The notes below the pieces were generated by a model. That model worked only from the letters and a program-made list of their open reading frames with translations. It was not told where the DNA came from and did not search any database. A DNA stretch of 64,000 nucleotides from the NCBI RefSeq assembly GCF_019857185.1, contig NZ_JAHWXP010000002.1:620001-684000 (forward strand). The letters run 5' to 3'. Origin of the DNA: Alteriqipengyuania abyssalis. GTDB lineage: Bacteria > Pseudomonadota > Alphaproteobacteria > Sphingomonadales > Sphingomonadaceae. Positions within the stretch are counted from its first letter, which is position 1; every line of letters starts with the position of its first letter. The position numbers and the translations under genes were made by a program. Below are positions 18,128-25,990 of the stretch, in pieces.

Positions 18128-18718
18128 GTGCTTAGGAGTGTTGCAACCTTGCCCCAGACCCCGCGACAGGCCACGCGATCGGGACGAAACCAGCGCCGGG
18201 CCGCGCTCGCCGCCTCCGCCTTCGTGGCGTTGCAGGGGATCGCCGCGCTCTATTTCCTCGGCGACGGGATCGACGACATCGCGGCGCAGATGCGTTCGGG
18301 CATCGGCGTCGAACCGATCATGGAATGCATCATCGCTATCGCCCTGCTGGCGGGCACCATCCTCGGCGCGCGCTACACGCAGCGCCTGCTGGCCGATGCG
18401 CGGCGCAGCGAGCAGGCATTGGGCATGGCGCGCGGCGCGATGGCGCAGCTGATCGAATTGCGCTTCGCCGAATGGAACCTGACCCGCTCGGAAGGCGAGG
18501 TCGCGCTGTTCGCGATCAAGGGCAGCACGATTCCCGACATAGCCCGCCTGCGCGGCAGTGCCGAGGGTACGGTGCGATCGCAGCTGAGCCAGGTCTATGC
18601 CAAGGCCGGGGTCGCCAACCAGACCATGCTGCTGGCACTGTTCATCGACGACCTGATAGATCCGCTTGCAATGCCCGGCGAACGCGGGTTCACAGATTCG
18701 AAACAGCAGAGCGTGTGA
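18128..18718 (+). CDS. Membrane-tethered LuxR-type HTH regulator
   Basis: Up to 196 residues. Two hydrophobic helices (about residues 29-47 and 65-80) are followed by a coiled region and a C-terminal LuxR-type helix-turn-helix: LTRSEGEVALFAIKG, IPDIARLRGSAEGTVRSQL and the recognition-helix end SQVYAKAGV. There is no sensor domain I recognise besides the membrane helices. The start is uncertain: GTG at 18128, or more likely TTG at 18149, which has AGGAG 10 bases before it. The next gene, TspO-like, starts 5 bp after this stop, so the two are coupled. Confidence 0.85.
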   Translation: MLRSVATLPQTPRQATRSGRNQRRAALAASAFVALQGIAALYFLGDGIDDIAAQMRSGIGVEPIMECIIAIALLAGTILGARYTQRLLADARRSEQALGMARGAMAQLIELRFAEWNLTRSEGEVALFAIKGSTIPDIARLRGSAEGTVRSQLSQVYAKAGVANQTMLLALFIDDLIDPLAMPGERGFTDSKQQSV

Positions 18719-18722
18719 CATA

Positions 18723-19514
18723 ATGGAACCCAGCGAAACCCGGATCGAAGGCCATCCGGCCGTCGTCCTTGCCGTGATCCTCGCGGCGCTTCTCCAGTTT
18801 CTCACCACCTCGCTGCCAGCGCTGGGGATCGGCGATCCGATCGGCTCGCAGTCGAACGCGGTCCGCACGCTGATCACGCCTGCGGGCTGGGCATTCTCGA
18901 TCTGGGGGCCGCTGTTCGCGGGGACGATCATCTTCGCGATCTATCAGGCGCGGCCCTCGCAGCGGACGAACGCGCTGTTGTTGCGCATACGCCTGCCTGC
19001 GGCGGGTGCCTTTCTCGGCAATGCGGTCTGGGCGCTCTACACCCAGGGCTTCGGGCTGGCGGTGCTTTCGGTGGCGATCATCGCCGCCACGCTCGCCTGC
19101 CTGATCGCGATCTACCGCGTGTTCGCCCGTTGGGAGCCGAAGTTTTCGACCGGCGAGCGCTGGCTCGCGGTCCTGCCATTGAGCGCGCTGGCCGCGTGGC
19201 TGACTGCCGCAACCATCGTCAACATTGCCGCCACGCTGCTGTTCTACGGCGTCGATGGCGGAGAGGCCGCGCCGCTGATTTCGGCGCTGGTGGTGCTGAC
19301 CGGCGGGATCATCGCCTGTCTCGCGCTCGTCAGGGGGCGGGGCAATCCGTTCTACGCGATCGTGTTCCTGTGGGCGCTTTCGGCGATCTACGCCGCGGGC
19401 GGACAGCGCGCGGAGCCGGTTGCCATCGCGACGGGTGTCGCGGCGGTGCTGGTGATTGCCGGCGTGGCGATCGGCCTGCGATCGGCCGGCCTCAGGCGCT
19501 GGTTCGGCGGTTGA
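18723..19514 (+). CDS. TspO/MBR-related multi-pass membrane protein
   Basis: 263 residues with about eight hydrophobic helices. The N-terminal part contains ITPAGWAFSIWGPLFAGTIIFAIYQ, which resembles the P-x3-F-x-I-W-x-x-I/L-Y/F signature of TspO/MBR (tryptophan-rich sensory) proteins, although the chain is longer than the 160 residues of TspO. TspO proteins bind porphyrins and act in oxygen or light responses; that role here is only suggested. The ATG is 5 bp behind the LuxR-HTH gene, implying a functional pair. Confidence 0.78.
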   Translation: MEPSETRIEGHPAVVLAVILAALLQFLTTSLPALGIGDPIGSQSNAVRTLITPAGWAFSIWGPLFAGTIIFAIYQARPSQRTNALLLRIRLPAAGAFLGNAVWALYTQGFGLAVLSVAIIAATLACLIAIYRVFARWEPKFSTGERWLAVLPLSALAAWLTAATIVNIAATLLFYGVDGGEAAPLISALVVLTGGIIACLALVRGRGNPFYAIVFLWALSAIYAAGGQRAEPVAIATGVAAVLVIAGVAIGLRSAGLRRWFGG

Positions 19515-19538
19515 GCGCGCGGGCGGGGCGCGTGCCGC

Positions 19539-19973
19539 TCAGTCGCGGCGCTGGCCGTGCTTCTGCTCGTCCTCGCGCGCGTGCATTTCCGCCCACAGCT
19601 TCTCCGTCCCCGCCTCGACCGAGCGGTTCACATATTGCGAGGCGACCAGCCAGCCCTTGATCGGGCGCAGCGGCAGCAGGCAGCCGAGGCTTATCAGCGG
19701 CACCGCGATGATCAGCAGCAGCCATATCGGGGGCTCCAGCGCCACCTGCACCCAGACCATCAGGAAGACCAGCGGAAAGGCGACGAAGCACAGCGAGAAG
19801 AACGCAGGCCCATCGTCGGGCGAGGCGAAGCGGTAATCGAGCCCGCACACGTCGCACCTGTCGCTGACCTTGAGCCACGACTTGAACATCTTGCCCTTGC
19901 CGCACCGCGGGCAAAGCCCCTTCCAGCCGGACTTGAACACCCATGCGGCATGTTCGTTGATCTCGAGTTTCAT
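19539..19973 (-). CDS. DUF983 membrane protein with zinc-ribbon-like cysteines
   Basis: 144 residues. The N-terminal part carries two CxxC pairs, CPRCGKGKMF and CDVCGLDY, which fit a zinc ribbon, followed by two membrane helices (FFSLCFVAFPLVFLMVWV and a second after EPPIW). This is the usual plan of DUF983 proteins, which are common in alphaproteobacteria and have no firm function. The ATG at 19973 follows GGGAGGCG. The gene stands alone: 24 bp from the convergent TspO-like gene and 225 bp of unremarkable sequence before the TetR gene. Confidence 0.88.
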   Translation of the reverse strand: MKLEINEHAAWVFKSGWKGLCPRCGKGKMFKSWLKVSDRCDVCGLDYRFASPDDGPAFFSLCFVAFPLVFLMVWVQVALEPPIWLLLIIAVPLISLGCLLPLRPIKGWLVASQYVNRSVEAGTEKLWAEMHAREDEQKHGQRRD

Positions 19974-20198
19974 CTCTCGCCTCCCGGCGCTTCCGCGCCG
20001 ATCCTGTGCAAGTGGGGTGGGACTTGATGCCGGGCGATGCAGGTTTCGCGCGCAGAGCGCAATTGCGATGAAGGCTACGCGGGTTGCACGGAGGGCATGT
20101 GTGAGGGGCACTCAGCTTGCCAGCGGCCGCTCCTCTGGCTCACGTTCTGCACCCACATGACGCGTCAATCTCGTGGTTTTGCGCCGCGAGGATATTCC

Positions 20199-20912
20199 TC
20201 AGCGTTCTATCAGCCGCTCCAGCCATTCGCGCAGCAGCGATTTTTCCGCCGTCGAAAGCCCGGCGGTGTCATCAAGGTGCGCACGCAGGGCGATGGCGTG
20301 CGGCACCGGGCCGGATGCTTGCGAAGCTGCCGTCTCGTCCACGATCGCAGCAATGGCCGCATCGCGGGCGAGGCTGAGCATCTGCTCGTCCCGTTCGGCC
20401 GGTGGCAGGGCCAGAAACGTGGTCACGATGCCGACCGCGGACGCATGGATGAGTGCGACGGCCCGCTCTTCCGCGACACGAAGCCGGCCCGCCCGCGCGA
20501 TCTGCGCCACGCGGCGTCGCAAAGCTGCCAGCCCGGCCAGCGACGCGGGCGACTGCGCCAAAGGTGAGCCGATCTCGTTCATGATCGCGAATACGTCCGG
20601 ATTCTCGAGCCCGAAGGCGACGTAGCGGCTCCACCCCTGCCGCAAGTCCTCGACCGGATCGGGATGCGGCGGATGCGCTTCCTTTTCCGCCACGAACCGC
20701 GCCAGCCGGTCTTGCGCCACCGCGTCGAGCAGCCCGCGCTTGTCGCCGAATATGCGGTAGAGCGTGGGCGGCTGGATCGACGCTTTCGCCGCGACCGCGC
20801 GCGTCGTGAGTGCCGCGGTTCCGCCGCTCGCAATCAGCTCGGCAGCGGCGTCGAGCACTGCCCGCCTGGTGTCCGTATCGGTAGCGGTGTCGGTGGCTTC
20901 GTCCATCGTCAT
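20199..20912 (-). CDS. TetR-family transcriptional regulator
   Basis: About 237 residues. An N-terminal TetR helix-turn-helix (AAAELIASGGTAALTTRAVAA, KASIQPPTLYRIFGDKRGLLDAV) precedes a helical ligand-binding domain ending near residue 200. The ATG at 20912 is chosen; another lies at 20906. The gene is divergent from the NmrA/aldo-keto reductase pair, and the gap holds palindromes that fit a TetR operator, so it likely represses that pair and itself until an electrophile or other small ligand binds. The ligand is unknown. Confidence 0.93.
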   Translation of the reverse strand: MTMDEATDTATDTDTRRAVLDAAAELIASGGTAALTTRAVAAKASIQPPTLYRIFGDKRGLLDAVAQDRLARFVAEKEAHPPHPDPVEDLRQGWSRYVAFGLENPDVFAIMNEIGSPLAQSPASLAGLAALRRRVAQIARAGRLRVAEERAVALIHASAVGIVTTFLALPPAERDEQMLSLARDAAIAAIVDETAASQASGPVPHAIALRAHLDDTAGLSTAEKSLLREWLERLIER

Positions 20913-20922
20913 GGCCAATCAT

Positions 20923-20982
20923 TATCGACGATACGGGAACAATGATAGCGTCGATTGCGTATGCCTGTTATCACTGATAACA
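20923..20982. promoter_or_regulatory. Operator region for the divergent TetR gene
   Basis: Two perfect palindromes lie in this gap: TATCGACGATA at 20923-20933 and TGTTATCACTGATAACA at 20966-20982 (7-bp arms, 3-bp centre). The second is typical in size for a TetR dimer site and lies 30 bp before the NmrA-type start; the first abuts the TetR start. Confidence 0.6.
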
Positions 20983-21013
20983 AACAGGTCATATCAGCGG
21001 AAGGAGCGCAGCC

Positions 21014-21889
21014 ATGATCCTCGTCACAGGCGCCAATGGTCACCTTGGTCGCGGTATCGTCGAACATCTTTCGGACCGCATGGGACCGGCGCAGATCATT
21101 GCCGCTTCGCGCGAGCCGGGGGCGCTCTCGCCACCCGATGGGGTCGCCGTGCGGCGCGCGGACTTCGCCGATCCGGCCAGTCTGCCCGGCGCTTTCGCGG
21201 GGATCGAGCGGATCGAGATCGTCTCGGTCGACAAGCTCGGAGAGGAGGCGCGCGCATTGCACCGCAATGCGATCACTGCGGCCAGCGACGCGGGAGTCGA
21301 ACGCATTTTCTACACCTCCCATGCCGGCGCGCGCGAGGGATCGCCGTTTCCGCCCGCCGACCAGCACGCCGGGAGCGAGGCGGACCTCGAGGCGAGCGGC
21401 ACGCCGTTCACGGCGCTGCGGCATGGCTTCTATGCCGAGAGCTGTCTCCAGATGATCGGCGAAGATCTGAAGCGCGGCGAATTGCGCGTGCCCGAGGATG
21501 GCCCGGTCTGCTGGACCGCGCGCGACGATCTGGCAGGGGTGGACGCGGCGCTCTTGGCGGGCGAGGCGACCTTCGACGGGGCAACCCCGCCGCTGACGGC
21601 ATCGCGCGCTTGGACCATGAGCGAGATTGCCGAACTCGCCTCGCAAATCACGGGCCGCGAGATTCGCCATACCGTCGTTTCGGACGCGGAATGGAAAGCG
21701 GCGAAGGTCGCTGCCGGCGTGCCCGAGCACTACGCCGAAATGCTGCTGGGCACATTCCGCGCCTCTCGCCGGGGCGATTTCACCACGGTCGATCCGACGC
21801 TCGAAACCCTCCTCGGCCGCAAACCCACACCGCTGCGCGACGTGCTCGCGGCCGCACTGGCTCCGGCTCCCCACACCAATCAGGAATAA
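21014..21889 (+). CDS. NmrA-like atypical SDR, NAD(P)-binding
   Basis: 291 residues. The N-terminal TGANGHLGRGIVEHL is the Rossmann motif of NmrA/QOR2-type proteins (TGATGxLG). FYTSHAGAR and LRHGFYAES follow the family pattern of the quinone-oxidoreductase-2 group, which lack the classical Tyr-x3-Lys. It is either an NAD(P)H-dependent reductase of quinones or electrophiles, or a redox sensor. AAGGAG precedes the ATG. It is the first gene after the TetR operator and 11 bp before the aldo-keto reductase gene, so the two form an operon. Confidence 0.9.
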   Translation: MILVTGANGHLGRGIVEHLSDRMGPAQIIAASREPGALSPPDGVAVRRADFADPASLPGAFAGIERIEIVSVDKLGEEARALHRNAITAASDAGVERIFYTSHAGAREGSPFPPADQHAGSEADLEASGTPFTALRHGFYAESCLQMIGEDLKRGELRVPEDGPVCWTARDDLAGVDAALLAGEATFDGATPPLTASRAWTMSEIAELASQITGREIRHTVVSDAEWKAAKVAAGVPEHYAEMLLGTFRASRRGDFTTVDPTLETLLGRKPTPLRDVLAAALAPAPHTNQE

Positions 21890-21900
21890 AGGAACTGCCA

Positions 21901-22785
21901 ATGCTTACGACAGACAACGCCGTCGCCAATTCGGGCACATTCGCCTTGGGCCACCGCACCGTCCACCGGATGGGCTACGGCGCGATGCAGCTTGCGGGAC
22001 CGCATGTGTTCGGCCCGCCGAAGGACCGCAAGGGCGCGATCGCCGTGCTGCGCGAAGCACTCGCGCTCGGCATCGACCATATCGATACGAGCGATTTTTA
22101 CGGCCCGCACCACACCAACCGCGTGATCCGCGATGCGCTTGCGCCCGTTCCGGATGATCTGACGATCGTGACCAAACTGGGTGCGCTCCGCGACGACGAG
22201 GGGGCGTGGATTTCGGCGATGGAGCCGCAGGAACTGATTGATGCGGTCGAAAGCAATTGCGACAACCTCGGGATCGAGCGGATCGAGATTGCAAACCTGC
22301 GTCTGATGTTCGGCGGCGGCGACGCGGGGCCTACCCCCGGTGATGTGAGGCCGATGCTCGAACCGCTCATCGCGCTGAAGGAACGGGGCCGGATCGGCGC
22401 GCTGGGGATCAGCAACGCCCTGCCCGAACAGGTCGAAGCGGCGCGTTCGATGACCGAGATCGTGTGCGTGCAGAACATGTACAATCTCGCCAATCGCGGC
22501 GACGATGATCTGATCGACCATCTTGCGAGCGAGGGCATTGCCTATGTCCCGTTCTTCCCGCTCGGTGGGTTCGATCCCCTGCAGTCGGAAGCGCTGGAAA
22601 GCGTGGCACAGGGTCTGGACGCAACCCCGATGCAGGTCGCGCTCGCCTGGCTGCTGCAGCGCTCGCCCAATATCCTGCTGATTCCGGGCACGAGTTCGGT
22701 CGAACACCTGCGGCAGAACGTGGCTGCGGCCAATCTCGCTCTGCCGGAAGAGGCTGTCGCGCGGCTCGACGGGATCGGGGGCTGA
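21901..22785 (+). CDS. pdxI: Aldo-keto reductase of the PdxI/YdbC type
   Basis: 294 residues. Long stretches match what I remember of E. coli PdxI (YdbC), for example GYGAMQLAGP, DHIDTSDFYGPH, FFPLGGF and SPNILLIPGTSSV. The Asp and Tyr of the catalytic tetrad are in DTSDFYG and the Lys is in IVTKLG; the usual His position is in NLRLMFGGG and is absent, as in PdxI itself as I recall it. PdxI reduces pyridoxal to pyridoxine with NADPH. Here it is under the TetR gene together with an NmrA-type protein, so a detoxifying aldehyde-reductase role is also possible. Confidence 0.88.
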   Translation: MLTTDNAVANSGTFALGHRTVHRMGYGAMQLAGPHVFGPPKDRKGAIAVLREALALGIDHIDTSDFYGPHHTNRVIRDALAPVPDDLTIVTKLGALRDDEGAWISAMEPQELIDAVESNCDNLGIERIEIANLRLMFGGGDAGPTPGDVRPMLEPLIALKERGRIGALGISNALPEQVEAARSMTEIVCVQNMYNLANRGDDDLIDHLASEGIAYVPFFPLGGFDPLQSEALESVAQGLDATPMQVALAWLLQRSPNILLIPGTSSVEHLRQNVAAANLALPEEAVARLDGIGG

Positions 22786-22877
22786 CCGACTGCGGCGTGC
22801 GCGTTTACGCCGCTCGGTCGCATGACGTGCGCGCTGTCCTACACGCTCCCGCGGCGCTAGCCTGAGCGCGGTTCTTT

Positions 22878-22945
22878 CACACTGTCGATCCTTCGCCGGA
22901 ATCTCGCCTCACACGGGGCGAGATTTTCTCCCCCAGGACAGTGTG
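22878..22945. terminator. Nested double hairpin between the pdxI-like gene and ftsK
   Basis: An outer stem CACACTGTC (22878-22886) with GACAGTGTG (22937-22945) encloses an inner stem AATCTCGCC (22900-22908) with GGCGAGATT (22917-22925); both are perfect 9-bp pairs. The inner hairpin is followed by TTCTC on the plus strand. It lies between two convergent genes, so a bidirectional terminator or 3'-end stabiliser is likely. Confidence 0.6.
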
Positions 22946-22960
22946 TCAGGTGTGTCAGCG

Positions 22961-25327
22961 CTAGAGCGGGTTACCGTCCTTGTCGCGGTAGACGTCGCGG
23001 CGGCCGACGTGATTGGCGGGGCCGACCAGGCCTTCGCTCTCCATCCGCTCGATCCACTTGGCGGCGGTGTTGTAGCCCACGCCCATCTGGCGCTGGAGCC
23101 AGCTGCCGCTCGCCTTCTGGTTCTCGAACACGACCTGGCATGCCTGCCGGTACTTGCGCTCTTCGGGATTGTCGCTCGCGGTCAGTTCGTCCTCGAAGGC
23201 GAAGCCGCCGCCGCCGTCCATCGGTTCTTCGGTGACCGCGTCGACATAGGCAGGCGAGCCCTGCTGGCGCCAGTGCTCGGCCACGGCCTCCACTTCCTCG
23301 TCGCTCACGAACGGGCCGTGGACGCGGGTCAGGTTGCCGATATTGGGCTTGAACAGCATGTCGCCCTTGCCCAGCAGCGTTTCCGCGCCCTGTTCGCCCA
23401 GGATGGTGCGGCTGTCGATCCGGCTGGTGACCTTGAAGCTGATCCGGGTGGGCAGGTTGGCCTTGATGACGCCGGTGATGACGTCCACCGAAGGGCGCTG
23501 CGTCGCCATGATCAGGTGGATGCCCGCCGCGCGGCTCTTCTGCGTCAGGCGACGGATCAGGATCTCGATGTCCTTGCCGACCACCGCCATCAGGTCGGCA
23601 AGTTCGTCCACGATCACCACGATCAGCGGCAGCTCTTCGTAATCGAGCTCCTTCTCCTCGACGATCTCCTCGCCGGTTTCGGGATCGTAGCCGACCTGTA
23701 CGCGCCGCCCCAATGGCTCGCCCTTGGCCTTGGCCGCGCGGACGCGTTCGTTGAAGCCGGTCAGGTTGCGCGCGCCGACCTCGCTCATCTTGCGATAGCG
23801 CTGCTCCATCTCCTCGATCGTCCACTTCAAGGCGCGGATGGTCTTCTCCGGCTCGGTGACGACGGGCGAGAGGAGGTGCGGAATATCCTCGTAGCTCTTG
23901 AGCTCCAGCACCTTGGGATCGACCATGATCAGGCGGCACTCGGCGGGCGTGAAGCGGTAGAGCAGCGAGAGGATGATCGTGTTGAGGCCGACCGATTTAC
24001 CGCTGCCCGTGGTCCCCGCGACCAGCAGGTGCGGCATCGCGGCAAGGTCTGCGATCACGGGTTCGCCCGCGATGTCCTTGCCCAGGATGATCGGCAGGTC
24101 GCCCGGCGCATCGACGAAGTCGGCGCAGGCGGCCAGCTCCTTGAAGCCGACCATCTGGCGTTCGGCATTGGGCAGTTCGATGCCCATCACGGTCTTGCCT
24201 GGCACCGTGCTGACGCGCGCGGAAACCGCGCTCATGTTGCGGGCGATGTCTTCCGACAGGCCGATCACGCGCGCGGCCTTGGTGCCGGGCGCGGGCTCCA
24301 GCTCGTACATCGTCACCACCGGGCCGGTGCGCACGGCGGTGACTTCGCCCTTCACGTTGAAGTCGTCGAGCACCGATTCGAGCAGCCGCGCATTGCGCTC
24401 CAGCGCCTGCCGGTCGAGCGGGACCACATTGGCCTCCCCTCGGTCGGACAGCAGTTCGAGGCTGGGCAGGTCGAACGCGGCGAACATGTCCTTCTGCCGC
24501 GTGATCGCGTGGCCATCGGCCTTGCGCGGGGCGACCTTGGGGTCGACGATCCTAGGCGCGCGGCGGGCTGCGGCAGGCTCGGCAGCAGGCTCTTCCATCG
24601 CGGGTTCGTCGACCGGGGCGCGCTTCGCCGTGCGCCGCTCAGGCTTGGGTCTGGCCGGAGCAGGCTCCGCCCGCTCGCGCTGCGTCCGGCGGGGCAGGCT
24701 GGGCAGGGTCAGCAGCCCGCGCCAGTCGATCGCGAAGACCCGCGCAACCAGCGTCGTCCCAATGGCCAGCAAGACCAGTGCGACGGCCAGGATCAGCCAG
24801 CCTGCCGCCGGCCCGACCAGCCGCGTCGCGATCCCCTCGGTCAGAGTCGCGCCGAGCAGCCCGGTCAGTCCGCCTGCCCCCGCAGGCAGCGCGATCGCTG
24901 CATCGGCGAAGGTCAGCGCGGCCACCGTGGAGAGCAGCGTCATCGCCAGCAGGAGCGCGGCGGCCGGGCGCCACCAGCGCGTGTGCCGCTCGACCGTCTC
25001 GTCGTCGCTCGCCGCACGCCACAGCCCGCGCGCGCCGATATAGAGCAGCGGCAGGGCGAGCACGCTGATCCAGCCGAACAGGAACAGCGCACGTTCCGCC
25101 GCCCATGCTCCGGCAGTGCCCATCCAGTTGCCGATCGGCCCGTCTGGCGCGGCGGCGGTGGAGGGGCTGGGGTCGGTCTGGGTGTAGCTGATCAGCGACA
25201 GCGCGAGGAACAGCATCGCGCCCAGCAGGATCACCGCGCCGGTCATCTGCAGCGCGCGCTTGACCGAGTGGCGCAGCGCGTCGCGCCAGTCGACCTGTTC
25301 GGTCGTAACGAGTGCCTTGCTGGCCAT
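22961..25327 (-). CDS. ftsK: DNA translocase FtsK
   Basis: 788 residues. Four to five membrane helices lie in the first ~200 residues, then a short Pro/Arg/Ala-rich linker, the alpha and beta motor domains with Walker A (GTTGSGKS) and Walker B (LIVVIVDELADLM), and a gamma winged-helix domain at the end (ASGSWLQRQMGVGYNTAAKWIE). It anchors at the septum and pumps chromosome ends toward dif during division. The linker is short compared with E. coli FtsK (1,329 residues), which is usual in alphaproteobacteria. The ATG at 25327 follows GGGAGA. Confidence 0.97.
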   Translation of the reverse strand: MASKALVTTEQVDWRDALRHSVKRALQMTGAVILLGAMLFLALSLISYTQTDPSPSTAAAPDGPIGNWMGTAGAWAAERALFLFGWISVLALPLLYIGARGLWRAASDDETVERHTRWWRPAAALLLAMTLLSTVAALTFADAAIALPAGAGGLTGLLGATLTEGIATRLVGPAAGWLILAVALVLLAIGTTLVARVFAIDWRGLLTLPSLPRRTQRERAEPAPARPKPERRTAKRAPVDEPAMEEPAAEPAAARRAPRIVDPKVAPRKADGHAITRQKDMFAAFDLPSLELLSDRGEANVVPLDRQALERNARLLESVLDDFNVKGEVTAVRTGPVVTMYELEPAPGTKAARVIGLSEDIARNMSAVSARVSTVPGKTVMGIELPNAERQMVGFKELAACADFVDAPGDLPIILGKDIAGEPVIADLAAMPHLLVAGTTGSGKSVGLNTIILSLLYRFTPAECRLIMVDPKVLELKSYEDIPHLLSPVVTEPEKTIRALKWTIEEMEQRYRKMSEVGARNLTGFNERVRAAKAKGEPLGRRVQVGYDPETGEEIVEEKELDYEELPLIVVIVDELADLMAVVGKDIEILIRRLTQKSRAAGIHLIMATQRPSVDVITGVIKANLPTRISFKVTSRIDSRTILGEQGAETLLGKGDMLFKPNIGNLTRVHGPFVSDEEVEAVAEHWRQQGSPAYVDAVTEEPMDGGGGFAFEDELTASDNPEERKYRQACQVVFENQKASGSWLQRQMGVGYNTAAKWIERMESEGLVGPANHVGRRDVYRDKDGNPL

Positions 25328-25422
25328 TGCGAAGTCTCCCGAGGGAAGGGCGGGGGGAATACAGGAACGCATCATGAATCCTCGGCTGGTGCCGGGTCAA
25401 GGCTTTTGGGCCGCGGCGAGCC

Positions 25423-25965
25423 TCAGGAAAGCCCGTCGATCGCCGCCCAGCGCACGACGCCAAGGTCGCGGGCGCGCTCTGCCGTCATCCCGCCCAGCGC
25501 GACAACGGGCACTGACGTGCGCCGCGCGAGATCGTGGAAGCCCTCCGGACCCAATGCGGGTGCGCCGGGGTGGCTGCGCGTGGCGAACACGGGGGAGATC
25601 ATGACGGCGTGCGCATCTGCGGCCCCGGCAGCGGCAAGCTCGGCGGCATCATGCGCGGTCGTGACGCGCAGCATGTCCGCAGCATCGCCGAGCCTGTCGG
25701 GCGGGCCGTAGACACCATCCGCATCCCACGCACGCGCCTCCGACGCGCGGTCCGACAGGATCAGGCGCAGGCCTTTGCTGCGGCAAATGCTGCGCAGCAT
25801 TTCGAACCGCTCCCGCCGCGCCACGCTGCCCAGATGATAGTGCCGGAAGACGAGCGCGGAGCCTTCCGGCAGGCGCGCCAGGGCATCTTCCAGCACGGCG
25901 TCGTTGCGGGCATCTGACATCAGCCACAGACGTGGCAGTTCTTCGGGTCGGGGCTGGATCGGCAT
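25423..25965 (-). CDS. Thiamine phosphate synthase-like protein (ThiE/TenI superfamily)
   Basis: 180 residues. The TIM-barrel core of the ThiE/TenI group is visible in VMISPVFATRSHPGAPALG (compare SPVFPTxSHPGA of the family) and VPVVALGGM, the phosphate-binding end. The N-terminal LPRLWLMSDAR is like the LWLVTD of ThiE. Some catalytic positions differ (VFRHYHLG), so it may be a paralogue rather than the biosynthetic enzyme. The ATG at 25965 is only 25 bp from the divergent yggS start. Confidence 0.82.
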   Translation of the reverse strand: MPIQPRPEELPRLWLMSDARNDAVLEDALARLPEGSALVFRHYHLGSVARRERFEMLRSICRSKGLRLILSDRASEARAWDADGVYGPPDRLGDAADMLRVTTAHDAAELAAAGAADAHAVMISPVFATRSHPGAPALGPEGFHDLARRTSVPVVALGGMTAERARDLGVVRWAAIDGLS

Positions 25966-25971
25966 CGTCCA

Positions 25972-25985
25972 GCCGCTATAGCGGC
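25972..25985. promoter_or_regulatory. Palindrome in a 25-bp divergent promoter gap
   Basis: GCCGCTATAGCGGC is a perfect 14-bp palindrome. It occupies most of the gap between the divergent ThiE-like (start 25965) and yggS (start 25991) genes and includes TATA on both strands about 10 bp from each ATG. It may provide the -10 elements for two leaderless transcripts. Confidence 0.4.
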
Positions 25986-25990
25986 GCGCG

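Noticed and set aside
20936-20961. GGAAC-N17-CGTA upstream of the NmrA-type gene as an EcfG promoter.
   Set aside because: The -10 part deviates from CGTT and the site overlaps the TetR operator region, which already explains control; the match is too weak to list as a promoter.
22250-22330. Missing catalytic His in the aldo-keto reductase taken as a sign of a dead enzyme.
   Set aside because: The closest relative I recall, PdxI/YdbC, also lacks a His at this place, so it is a family trait and not damage.
22942-22958. Tandem TGTGTCAG repeat as a possible CRISPR-like or attachment repeat.
   Set aside because: Only two copies, 9-bp period, no spacers and no cas, integrase or tRNA gene nearby.
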